Positions 1 to 5,986 of a DNA stretch of 6,826 bases are shown piece after piece. The position numbers and the translations under genes are program-made. The notes under the pieces were generated by a model. The model did no database searches and had not been told where the DNA came from. It saw only the letters and a list, made by a program, of their open reading frames with translations. Position 1 is the first letter of the stretch, and each line of letters begins with the position of its first letter. Source of the DNA: Prevotellaceae bacterium UBA1786 (GTDB lineage Bacteria; Bacteroidota; Bacteroidia; Bacteroidales; Bacteroidaceae); assembly GCA_002314525.1 (NCBI GenBank), contig DCGE01000022.1, forward strand, positions 1-6,826, written 5' to 3'.

Positions 1-36
1 CACAGACATGCATCAACCTGTTTTTAATGTTAAAAC

Positions 37-86
37 TTTTACCTTTATATAATATATATTTAAATATATATTATATAAAGGTAAAA
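37..86. repeat. Perfect 50-bp AT-rich palindrome
   Basis: Bases 37-61 are the exact reverse complement of bases 62-86, with no spacer and the centre between 61 and 62 (TTTAAA). Pairing stops at 36/87. Only four of the 50 bases are G or C (CC at 42-43, GG at 80-81). The RNA from either strand would fold the same way, so it could act as a bidirectional terminator for a gene lying left of the window, or extrude as a cruciform. There is no T-tract directly after the arms beyond their own ends, so the terminator reading is an inference. Confidence 0.85.
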
Positions 87-132
87 ATTGATTTCAAGGT
101 GTGGAAATCAGCAAAACACTATGCCTCTTTTT

Positions 133-163
133 TTTGTCGGTGTTATGATATAGGATAGGTTTG
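133..163 (+). promoter_or_regulatory. Orphan Bacteroidetes-type promoter
   Basis: TTTG at 133-136 and TAGGTTTG at 156-163 match the -33 and -7 elements used by the primary sigma factor of Bacteroidetes, with a 19-bp spacer inside the usual 19-21 range. Transcription would begin near 168-170, just before the first TTTTGAGTTGAGT copy. The next coding trace on this strand is the broken ATPase end from 399, which has no start codon of its own, so the promoter has no evident gene to serve. It matches by pattern only; the -33 T run makes chance matches easier. Confidence 0.45.
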
Positions 164-170
164 TCTTTTC

Positions 171-269
171 TTTTGAGTTGAGTAGGTGGGGTTAGGGTTA
201 TGCCGTTAATACTTATGTCTGTATTATTTTGAGTTGAGTTGATATAGTATAGTGTTTTTTGAGTTGAGT
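171..269 (+). repeat. Three direct copies of TTTTGAGTTGAGT
   Basis: Identical 13-mers lie at 171-183, 227-239 and 257-269, with start-to-start distances of 56 and 30 bp. Each contains an internal GAGTTGAGT repeat. The sequences between them are not alike, so this is not a simple tandem array or a CRISPR. Function unknown. Confidence 0.8.
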
Positions 270-271
270 GC

Positions 272-322
272 GTGCAGGTCAGGTTAGTCTTTTTTTGCGT
301 ATGCGTAGGTGCAGGTCAGGTT
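272..322 (+). repeat. Two direct copies of GTGCAGGTCAGGTT
   Basis: Identical 14-mers lie at 272-285 and 309-322, start-to-start 37 bp. Both are preceded closely by GCGT. The first copy begins three bases after the third TTTTGAGTTGAGT copy, so the two repeat families form one cluster. Function unknown. Confidence 0.75.
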
Positions 323-398
323 GTCGTTCGCTTTACGATGATGAGGGGTAACCAAATATAGTAATTTATTTCTAAGCTATCCTTTTTTTTACTCGTAA

Positions 399-718
399 TT
401 TCTTCTAGCAACTACGCATTCGTCGGATGAACCAAAAAAATGGGAGAGGTGGATTTCCTTGTCGATGATTACGTCGGTTTCAGTGTATTGCCTATTGAAG
501 TGAAATCTGGCAAGGATTGTACTGTCCACAGTGCTTTGGATAAGTTCATATCCTCTCCGCAATACAACATCGGGAAGGCCATTGTGTTCAGCAATGAGCG
601 AACTGTCTTTTCCCGTGACCAGACGATATACATGCCGATTTATTACTGCGTGTTCCTCCAACATCCTTCAGAGTCAAATGAGACCTTTATCCTTGATGAT
701 ATTGAACTTCCGGAATAA
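399..718 (+). pseudogene. 3' remnant of a DUF4143 AAA ATPase gene
   Basis: The frame from 440 to 718 encodes 92 residues that read as the C-terminal end of the ATP-binding DUF4143 family: MGEVDFLVDD, then LPIEVKSGKD, HSALDKF, AIVFSNE and MPIYYCVFL. D5, E20 and K22 fit the D...ExK core of the nuclease-like fold of this domain. Intact members are around 400 residues with an N-terminal AAA domain carrying Walker motifs; none of that is present. The frame from 399 reads HSSDEPKK just before an A run (434-440), which fits the family directly ahead of MGEVDFLV, but it is in another frame. One extra A in the run would join the two, so the gene appears both 5'-truncated and frameshifted. The ATG at 440 is probably not a real start. 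Family recognised by memory of its motifs. Confidence 0.7.
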
Positions 719-750
719 TCTGTTGGTGTTGTATGTAACGGAACGGTGTG

Positions 751-1842
751 TCAGTATGCTACTGTCCAGGTTGGGGGGATTTTGCCTTGCCAGTCGGTGC
801 CTGGGGCGGCATGGAATGTTCCGTGGGTGGTGATGTTGTCCATCCATCCAATCAGGCAGTTCTCGGCACTGGTGTCGGTAGCCATACAGGTGAGCGTGGT
901 GAGTGAGGTGCAGTCTTTGAACATTTTCCTATAGCAGTTCCCTGCCAGTGTAGTTGCAGGCAGATCGGGTGCTGCGGTCAGTGAGGTGCATCCCCTGAAC
1001 ATGGAGCTGTAGCAATAACCAATCAGCTGCTTTGCTGGCAGTTGCGGTGCCTGGGTGAGTGAGGTGCAGTCAAGGAACATGAGTTGGTAGCACATGGAGT
1101 CAAGCTGGGTGGCTGGCAGGTCGGGGGCTGCAGTCAGGCGTTCGCATTCGCAAAACATGCCCGTATAACAACGTGAGGCTAGTTGGGTGGCTGGCAGTTG
1201 TGGGGCTTGGGTCAGCTGTTTGCACGTAATGAACATAGATTCATAGCACGATTCTGCCAACTTGGTGGCGGGTAGTGCGGGAGCCTTGCGGATGGATGTG
1301 CCTTCAAACATCTCGCAGTAGCACATGTATGACAGACTGGTGGCGGGCAGCAGCAGTTCCGATGCGTCCATCAGCAGTGAGTCGCATACGAACAGACCGT
1401 TAAAGGCATAATCTCCCATTTGGGCCTGGTCGGGGTGATTGCCGTCGAGCAGGTACATGATGTTGCCGCCGGCCTTCACCTGTTTAGTGAATCGGAATGA
1501 TATCCAATTGCAAGCATAATCGTCATCATCATTGATCTCGGAGCCGAAGGTTGTGTTTGTCCCGTTGGCTTTCATATACATCTTGTCGCCTGTATGCGGC
1601 AGGGTCACTATGGTCTCATCTATCACAAATGGTGTCCAGTCGGTGCCGTTGATCGAATAGAGCAGCGAAGGATTGGCATTCGGGCGGGTCTTGTCACGGA
1701 CTTCCATTGACACCTTCAGGCCGTCTTCCAAGGCTGTGAGACAGAAATAGTTGGGAATCGTGGTATCCTCAGTATCATCGTGATGACAGCCTGATACAAC
1801 GAGAACTGTGATGACGGCAAGTATGAACAAAGTTTTTTTCAT
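751..1842 (-). CDS. BspA-like leucine-rich repeat surface lipoprotein
   Basis: 363 residues. The start at 1842 gives a lipoprotein signal peptide: MKK, a hydrophobic stretch, and the lipobox V-S-G-C with the lipidated Cys at 19. Acidic residues follow at once (HHDDTED), as in Bacteroidetes lipoproteins exported to the cell surface. Residues 30-130 resemble the N-terminal domain often found before these repeats (LTALEDGLKVS, LLYSINGTDWTPF, TGDKMYMKA). Residues 165-315 hold six 26-residue repeats of the form LPAT-x-L-x3-CY-x2-MF-x2-C-x2-LT-x-AP-x, the BspA-like leucine-rich repeat type. The tail (WMDNITTHGTF...WQGKIPPTWTV) is the usual ending. Such proteins are linked to adhesion or binding at the surface; the ligand here is unknown. 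It lies after guaA but behind a terminator, and I see no TAnnTTTG promoter in 1843-1938, so how it is transcribed is unclear. Confidence 0.85.
   Translation of the reverse strand: MKKTLFILAVITVLVVSGCHHDDTEDTTIPNYFCLTALEDGLKVSMEVRDKTRPNANPSLLYSINGTDWTPFVIDETIVTLPHTGDKMYMKANGTNTTFGSEINDDDDYACNWISFRFTKQVKAGGNIMYLLDGNHPDQAQMGDYAFNGLFVCDSLLMDASELLLPATSLSYMCYCEMFEGTSIRKAPALPATKLAESCYESMFITCKQLTQAPQLPATQLASRCYTGMFCECERLTAAPDLPATQLDSMCYQLMFLDCTSLTQAPQLPAKQLIGYCYSSMFRGCTSLTAAPDLPATTLAGNCYRKMFKDCTSLTTLTCMATDTSAENCLIGWMDNITTHGTFHAAPGTDWQGKIPPTWTVAY
904..1215 (-). repeat. Two 156-bp tandem units in the lipoprotein gene
   Basis: Residues 210-261 (bases 1060-1215) and 262-313 (904-1059) are two 52-residue units, each made of one LTQAPQLPA repeat and one LTAAPDLPA repeat. 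By my hand alignment 35 of 52 positions are identical without gaps. The alternating QAPQ/AAPD pattern indicates that a two-repeat block was duplicated, after the original 26-residue repeat had already doubled and diverged. Confidence 0.75.
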
Positions 1843-1869
1843 AATGGTTTTTGTGTTTCGCTTGGAGGT

Positions 1870-1908
1870 AAAAACAGCCGGCTATCGTGTGTGGGGTAGG
1901 CGGCTGTT
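1870..1908 (-). terminator. Rho-independent terminator after guaA
   Basis: Read on the minus strand, AACAGCCG (1908-1901) pairs with CGGCTGTT (1880-1873) around a loop of about 20 bases, and the second arm runs straight into TTTTT ending at 1870. The 8-bp GC-containing stem plus T tract is a standard intrinsic terminator. It sits 31 bases past the guaA stop codon and before the lipoprotein start, so it should end the permease-guaB-guaA transcript. Confidence 0.75.
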
Positions 1909-1938
1909 GGTGTGTTTGGGGTATTGTAGGGAGGGTTG

Positions 1939-2904
1939 TCACTCCCACTCGATGGTTGCAGGCGGCTTGCGGGAGATGTCGTAGACTACGCGGTTGACGC
2001 CCTGTACCTTGGTGATGATGTCGTAGGACACCTTGTCGAGGAATTCGTAAGGGAGGTGTACGCAGTCGGCTGTCATGGCGTTGACGCTGTGGACGGCACG
2101 GAGGACGATGGCGTTGTCGTAGGTGCGTTCGTCGCCGCATACGCCTACGCTCTTGACTGGGAGGAGGATGGCTCCTGCCTGCCATACCTTGTCGTAGAGT
2201 CCTTCGGCACGGAGGGCGTCGATGAATATCTTATCGGCATCCTGTACGATGCGTACCTTCTCGGCTGTGATGTCGCCGAGGATGCGTACTCCGAGTCCTG
2301 GACCTGGGAACGGATGGCGGCCGATGTGCTGTGCATCCATGCCGAGTGCCATGCCGACCATGCGGACTTCGTCCTTGTAGAGCATGCGGAGAGGTTCGCA
2401 GAGCTGGAACTTGAGGTCCTTAGGAAGTCCACCTACGTTGTGGTGTGACTTGATAGTCTTCGAACTGCTGTTCTGTGATTCGATGACGTCGGGGTAGATG
2501 GTGCCCTGACCGAGCCACTTCACTCCGTCGAGCTGTTTGGCTTCTTCGGCGAAGATCTCGATGTAGTCGCGGCCGATGATCTTGCGTTTCTGTTCTGGGT
2601 CGTCGACTCCTGCGAGGTCGGCAAGGAACTTTGCTGATGCATCGACTCCCTTGACCTGAAGGCCGTAGTCCTTGTAGTTGACCTGTACGTCTTCGAACTC
2701 ATTCTTGCGGAGCAAGCCTGTGTTGACGAAGATGCAATAGAGATTCTTGCCGATTGCTCGGTTGATGAGAACTGCGGTGACGGATGAGTCAACACCGCCT
2801 GAAAGTCCTAATACGACCTTGTCGTTACCTAATTGTTGTTTCAGTTCCTCTACAGTCTTGTCGATGAACTGTTGAGGTGTCAGATCTGGAAAATTGCGAA
2901 ACAT
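1939..2904 (-). CDS. guaA: GMP synthase, ATP-pyrophosphatase subunit only
   Basis: 321 residues. The enzyme adenylates XMP with ATP and replaces the AMP by ammonia to give GMP, the last step from IMP in the cytoplasm. The P-loop SGGVDSS is at 35-41, [13 protein letters not shown] at 131-143, HHNVGGLP at 154-161, [10 protein letters not shown] at 196-205, [11 protein letters not shown] at 252-262, and the family ending KPPATIEWE at 313-321. The dimerisation domain is therefore complete. What is missing is the N-terminal class I glutamine amidotransferase domain of about 200 residues that most bacterial GuaA proteins carry. The gap upstream to guaB is only 79 bp of repeats and cannot hide it. 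The N-terminus ([20 protein letters not shown]) looks natural, like the two-subunit form known from archaea, so this is not an obvious truncation. Last gene of the operon; the terminator follows. Confidence 0.93.
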   Translation of the reverse strand: MFRNFPDLTPQQFIDKTVEELKQQLGNDKVVLGLSGGVDSSVTAVLINRAIGKNLYCIFVNTGLLRKNEFEDVQVNYKDYGLQVKGVDASAKFLADLAGVDDPEQKRKIIGRDYIEIFAEEAKQLDGVKWLGQGTIYPDVIESQNSSSKTIKSHHNVGGLPKDLKFQLCEPLRMLYKDEVRMVGMALGMDAQHIGRHPFPGPGLGVRILGDITAEKVRIVQDADKIFIDALRAEGLYDKVWQAGAILLPVKSVGVCGDERTYDNAIVLRAVHSVNAMTADCVHLPYEFLDKVSYDIITKVQGVNRVVYDISRKPPATIEWE

Positions 2905-2920
2905 AATACTTATTTTTTTA

Positions 2921-2971
2921 GCTGTTTGCTGTTTGCTGTTTGCTGTTGGCGTTGGCTGCTAACGGCTAACG
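2921..2971. repeat. Heptamer repeat array between guaB and guaA
   Basis: Most of the guaB-guaA gap is made of short tandem units on the plus strand: GCTGTTT at 2921, 2928 and 2935, GCTGTTG at 2942, an intermediate GCGTTGGCT stretch, then GCTAACG at 2958 and 2965. Bases 2945-2956 (GTTGGC twice) can also pair with 2958-2970 (GCTAAC twice, one bulged base) with G-T wobbles on the plus strand. On the minus-strand transcript those pairs become A-C mismatches, so a strong RNA hairpin in the operon mRNA is not expected. Copy number may vary by slippage. Confidence 0.8.
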
Positions 2972-2983
2972 TCATTTATCTTT

Positions 2984-4447
2984 TCATTCTCCGCGGGTGT
3001 AGTTCGGGGTCTCGCTGGTGATGGTGATGTCGTGAGGGTGGTTCTCGACTACGCCTGCAGCGGTGACGCGGACGAAGCGTGCCTGACGGAGTTCTTCGAG
3101 GTTGCGTGCTCCTACGTAGCCCATGCCGCTCTTGAGTCCGCCGATGAGCTGATAGACGGTTTCGGCTATGCTGCCCTTGTAAGGTACGCGTCCGACGATG
3201 CCCTCGGGTACGAGTTTCTTGGCATTGACCTTGTCCTGGAAATAGCGGTCGCTGCTGCCTGCCTTCATGGCGTCGAGTGAACCCATGCCGCGGTAGGTCT
3301 TGAACTTACGTCCGTTGTAGATGATGGTGTCGCCCGGAGCCTCTTCGGTGCCGGCGAACATGGAACCGCACATCACGCAGTTGCCTCCGGCTGCGAGAGC
3401 CTTGACGATGTCGCCTGAGTAGCGGAGTCCGCCGTCGGCTATGATTGGTATGCCGCTCTGTGAGGCTGCCTCGGCAGCGTTCATGATGGCAGTGAACTGT
3501 GGGACTCCCACACCGGCGATGATGCGTGTGGTGCAGATGGAGCCTGGTCCGATGCCGACCTTGATGCCGTCGACGCCTGCTTGTACGAGGTCATAGACAG
3601 CATCGGCAGTGGCTACGTTGCCGACTACCACGTCGAGTGACGGGAATGCGTTCTTTATCTTATGGAAGGTGTCGATGACACCCTTGGAGTGACCGTGGGC
3701 TGAGTCGAGGACTACGGCATCGACATTGGCGTTGACGAGTGACTCGACGCGTTCGAGTACGTTGGCAGTGATGCCTACGCCTGCTGCCACGCGCAGACGG
3801 CCCTTGGAGTCCTTGTTGGCATTAGGGTAGTCCTTGATCTTGGTGATGTCCTTGTAGGTGACGAGTCCGACGAGATGGCCTTCGTTGTCGACGACAGGCA
3901 GTTTCTCCACTTTGTTGTGCTCGAGGACGTAGCGTACGTTCTCCTGGCTTGTGTCGGCTATGGTGACGAGGTTCTCGCTTGTCATGACTTCGTCGATCTT
4001 GCGGTACATGTCGGTCTCGAAGCGGAGGTCGCGGTTGGTGACGATGCCTACGAGGCAGTTATGGTGGTCGACTACCGGTATGCCGCCGATGTGGTTGTCC
4101 TTCATGAGCTGGAGGGCATCGCCTACGGTGTCTTCACGGCTGATGGTGATAGGGTCGTCGATCATGCCGTTCTCAGCTCGCTTGGTGCGGTTGACCTGAG
4201 CTGCCTGAGCCTCAATGGACATGTTCTTGTGGATCACGCCGATACCGCCTTCACGTGCCATTGCGATGGCCATCTGATATTCAGTCACAGTATCCATAGC
4301 TGCTGAGACGATAGGGATATTGAGGTCGATGTTACGGGAGAACCGGCCTTTCACGTCGACTTGCGTAGGAAGTACTTCTGAATACGCAGGGACGAGCAGC
4401 ACGTCGTCAAACGTGAGCCCGTCCTCAATGATTCTGCTTTGTGTCAT
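2984..4447 (-). CDS. guaB: IMP dehydrogenase
   Basis: 487 residues, the normal family length. It oxidises IMP to XMP with NAD+ in the cytoplasm, the rate-setting step of guanine nucleotide synthesis, feeding GMP synthase encoded next. Seen: N-terminal [10 protein letters not shown] and SAAMDTVTE; a pair of CBS domains at roughly 92-205, which usually bind adenine or guanine nucleotides and tune activity; [10 protein letters not shown] at 245-254; the catalytic loop GPGSICTTR with Cys305; [11 protein letters not shown] around 336-346; [12 protein letters not shown] around 361-372; and the flap with the Arg401-Tyr402 pair (SSDRYFQ). All key residues are present. The ATG at 4447 lies 9 bases past the permease stop codon, so the two are surely co-transcribed. 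guaA follows after 79 bp. Confidence 0.97.
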   Translation of the reverse strand: MTQSRIIEDGLTFDDVLLVPAYSEVLPTQVDVKGRFSRNIDLNIPIVSAAMDTVTEYQMAIAMAREGGIGVIHKNMSIEAQAAQVNRTKRAENGMIDDPITISREDTVGDALQLMKDNHIGGIPVVDHHNCLVGIVTNRDLRFETDMYRKIDEVMTSENLVTIADTSQENVRYVLEHNKVEKLPVVDNEGHLVGLVTYKDITKIKDYPNANKDSKGRLRVAAGVGITANVLERVESLVNANVDAVVLDSAHGHSKGVIDTFHKIKNAFPSLDVVVGNVATADAVYDLVQAGVDGIKVGIGPGSICTTRIIAGVGVPQFTAIMNAAEAASQSGIPIIADGGLRYSGDIVKALAAGGNCVMCGSMFAGTEEAPGDTIIYNGRKFKTYRGMGSLDAMKAGSSDRYFQDKVNAKKLVPEGIVGRVPYKGSIAETVYQLIGGLKSGMGYVGARNLEELRQARFVRVTAAGVVENHPHDITITSETPNYTRGE

Positions 4448-4456
4448 ATAAAATGT

Positions 4457-5788
4457 TTATTTTCTTAGAGTCGTAGAGTCCCAGAGGTTGATTCTTGGTT
4501 TGCCAGGAAGGATGGCATTGAGCAATATACCTGCTATCGCTGCAATGGCGAGGCCTGAGAGCGAAATAGGTCCGAGAACTATCTGGTCGTTGGCGCCGTA
4601 CTTGATACCAATAGCCAAGACGAGGATGAGTGCGGCGATGAGTACGTTCCTGGAATGGGTGAAGTCAACGTGGCCTTCTGCTACGTTGCGGAGACCTACT
4701 GCTGCAATCATGCCATAGAGTACCAATGACACACCACCGATGGTTGCCGAAGGCATGAGGGTGATGAGCATGGCGAACTTAGGGCAGAAGGAGAAGAGGA
4801 TTGCCAGCAGGGCTGCGATACGGATTACCAATGGGTCGAAAACCCTTGTGAGGCTGAGCACGCCTGTGTTCTCGCCGTATGTGGTATTGGCTGGTGCACC
4901 GAAGAGTGCTGCGAGCGAAGTGGCAAGACCGTCACCGGTGAGAGTGCGGTGGAGTCCTGGCTTCTCGATGAAGTTCTCGCCGACAGTGGAACTGATGGCA
5001 CACATGTCACCGATATGTTCAACTATAGTTGCCAATGCTATTGGTACGATGGCGATGATGGAAGAGGTGATGAGTCCCCAGTCTGGGTTGTCGAATACGG
5101 CAAGTACTGTGGTCTCACGGGAGAAAGGAATGCCGATCCATGCAGCTTCGCTGAGCGGAGTGAAATCAACCTCGCCGAGACATACCGATACGAGGTAGCT
5201 GGCAACCACACCTAATAAAATAGGTATGAGACGGAATATCTTTCTTGCCCATACACTGCATACAATCACCACGACGATTGCGATGAAGGCTACGAGCCAG
5301 TTGCTCTGACAGCTGGAGATGGCGGTACCCGACAGACAGAGACCGATGGCCATGATGACAGGTCCGGTGACTACTGGTGGGAAGTACTTCATGATCTTCT
5401 CAACACCGTAGGCCTTGATGAGCATTGCGATGACGAAATAAACAAGTCCGGCACAGAAGACACCGATACAGGCGTAGTCGAGTGCGAGGGCTTCATTGTA
5501 TCCAGCCTCCAAGCCCATTGCCTTCACGGAGGCATACCCCCCTAAAAAAGCAAAAGAAGATCCCAGAAAAGCAGGAACCTTCAACTTGGTAATCAGATGG
5601 AAAACGAGCGTACCGAGACCAGCGAACAAAAGTGTAGTTGCCACTGGCAGGCCTGTGATTGTTGGCACGAGCACAGTGGCACCAAACATGGCGAACATGT
5701 GCTGAAAACCCAATAAAAGCATTCTTGATCGTCCTAACTGACGAGCATCCCTAATTCCCTGGATGCTTGGTGAAGTGGAATCTTGCAT
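4457..5788 (-). CDS. uraA: Uracil permease, NCS2 family (UraA-like)
   Basis: 443 residues; E. coli UraA has about 430. It should import uracil with protons across the inner membrane. A short cytoplasmic N-terminus (about 1-23) is followed by many hydrophobic helices to about 425, in keeping with the 14-helix fold. The opening GFQHMFAMFGATVLVP (27-42) is typical of the uracil branch. VEHIGD (256-261) and NTTYGENTGV (301-310) hold Glu257 and Glu306, with the same 49-residue spacing as the uracil-binding Glu241 and Glu290 of E. coli UraA. Xanthine/uric acid carriers have Asp and Gln-type motifs instead. First gene of the operon with guaB and guaA, which is a pyrimidine carrier beside purine enzymes. 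The leader from the mapped promoter would be under 20 bases, leaving no room for a riboswitch. Confidence 0.9.
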   Translation of the reverse strand: MQDSTSPSIQGIRDARQLGRSRMLLLGFQHMFAMFGATVLVPTITGLPVATTLLFAGLGTLVFHLITKLKVPAFLGSSFAFLGGYASVKAMGLEAGYNEALALDYACIGVFCAGLVYFVIAMLIKAYGVEKIMKYFPPVVTGPVIMAIGLCLSGTAISSCQSNWLVAFIAIVVVIVCSVWARKIFRLIPILLGVVASYLVSVCLGEVDFTPLSEAAWIGIPFSRETTVLAVFDNPDWGLITSSIIAIVPIALATIVEHIGDMCAISSTVGENFIEKPGLHRTLTGDGLATSLAALFGAPANTTYGENTGVLSLTRVFDPLVIRIAALLAILFSFCPKFAMLITLMPSATIGGVSLVLYGMIAAVGLRNVAEGHVDFTHSRNVLIAALILVLAIGIKYGANDQIVLGPISLSGLAIAAIAGILLNAILPGKPRINLWDSTTLRK

Positions 5789-5811
5789 CTGTAAGAGATT
5801 TTATTGGGATG

Positions 5812-5843
5812 CAAAGTTAAGTCATTTTTCCGAGCTATACAAA
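5812..5843 (-). promoter_or_regulatory. Promoter of the uraA-guaB-guaA operon
   Basis: Read on the minus strand, TAACTTTG (5819-5812) is the -7 element and TTTG (5843-5840, itself repeated as TTTGTTTG up to 5847) is the -33 element, separated by exactly 20 bp. This is a full match to the Bacteroidetes consensus. The start of transcription would fall near 5804-5806, about 17 bases ahead of the ATG at 5788. Confidence 0.75.
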
Positions 5844-5858
5844 CAAATCAGGAAAAAT
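5824..5858. promoter_or_regulatory. Operator-like inverted repeat at the operon promoter
   Basis: ATTTTTCC at 5824-5831 and GGAAAAAT at 5851-5858 are exact reverse complements, 19 bases apart. One arm lies between the -7 and -33 elements of the uraA promoter, and the other lies just upstream of the -33 element. A dimeric regulator could bind here, but AT-rich arms of 8 bp can arise by chance. Confidence 0.3.
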
Positions 5859-5887
5859 TTTTACAATGATTAATTTTTCTTCATTTT

Positions 5888-5921
5888 TTTGTTGCTGTTT
5901 CATTTTTTCTTACTACCTTTG
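5888..5921 (+). promoter_or_regulatory. Promoter of the DUF5020 gene and permease
   Basis: TACCTTTG at 5914-5921 matches the -7 consensus TAnnTTTG. A TTTG at 5888-5891, the end of a T run, is a possible -33 element with a 22-bp spacer, slightly long. Transcription should start near 5927, giving a leader of about 60 bases before the ATG at 5987. It is divergent from the uraA promoter, with the two -33 elements about 40 bp apart. Confidence 0.6.
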
Positions 5922-5932
5922 TCAGTGCTACT

Positions 5933-5956
5933 CAAAAAAATGGCACACATTTTTTG
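5933..5956 (+). promoter_or_regulatory. AT-rich hairpin in the DUF5020 leader
   Basis: CAAAAAAATG (5933-5942) and CATTTTTTG (5948-5956) are complementary except for one bulged A, with the 5-base loop GCACA. It would sit within about ten bases of the predicted transcript start and is followed by more T runs. It may shield the mRNA end or weakly attenuate transcription; only the pairing is seen. Confidence 0.4.
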
Positions 5957-5986
5957 TTTTATCTATTAATTCTTTATCTTTTTTTT

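Larger units (their letters stand above)
87..398. other. Gene-free AT-rich stretch with short repeats
   Basis: No reading frame here looks like a protein; the longest ATG-started frames are of the order of ten codons. The stretch holds a promoter-like sequence (133-163), three copies of TTTTGAGTTGAGT, two copies of GTGCAGGTCAGGTT and several long T runs (for example 128-135 and 383-390). No tRNA, rRNA or recognised RNA family was seen. It may be decayed DNA upstream of the broken ATPase gene that follows, or may yield a small RNA; neither can be shown from sequence alone. Confidence 0.6.

Noticed and set aside
389..664. 91-residue minus-strand open frame over the ATPase remnant
   Set aside because: The plus strand carries clear DUF4143 motifs here; the minus frame has none.
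1936..2448. 170-residue plus-strand open frame opposite guaA
   Set aside because: It lies wholly antisense to the well-conserved guaA gene, its composition (many Asp, Glu, Val, Tyr) is what the reverse of GC-biased codons yields, and it has no promoter or recognisable motif.
2905..2983. CRISPR-like array in the guaB-guaA gap
   Set aside because: Units are 7 bp and contiguous, with no spacers and no cas genes nearby.
3875..4306. 143-residue plus-strand open frame opposite guaB
   Set aside because: It is antisense to the CBS-domain part of guaB, is of the same shadow composition, and has no family signal.
4740..5198. 152-residue plus-strand open frame opposite the uracil permease
   Set aside because: It is antisense to a conserved membrane protein gene. 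Its sequence matches nothing known and overlaps another shadow frame.
4457..5788. Xanthine permease assignment based on the guaB-guaA neighbours
   Set aside because: The substrate-site motifs (VEHIGD and NTTYGENTGV) belong to the uracil branch and not to the xanthine/urate branch.
5789..5986. Guanine or PreQ1 riboswitch ahead of the nucleobase genes
   Set aside because: No aptamer core resembling the purine riboswitch was seen, the uraA leader is under 20 bases, and the other leader is almost pure A/T with one simple hairpin.
5954..5986. Upstream ATG at 5954 as the start of the DUF5020 gene
   Set aside because: It would add a hydrophobic segment ahead of a normal MKK-type signal peptide; the ATG at 5987 gives the standard architecture.
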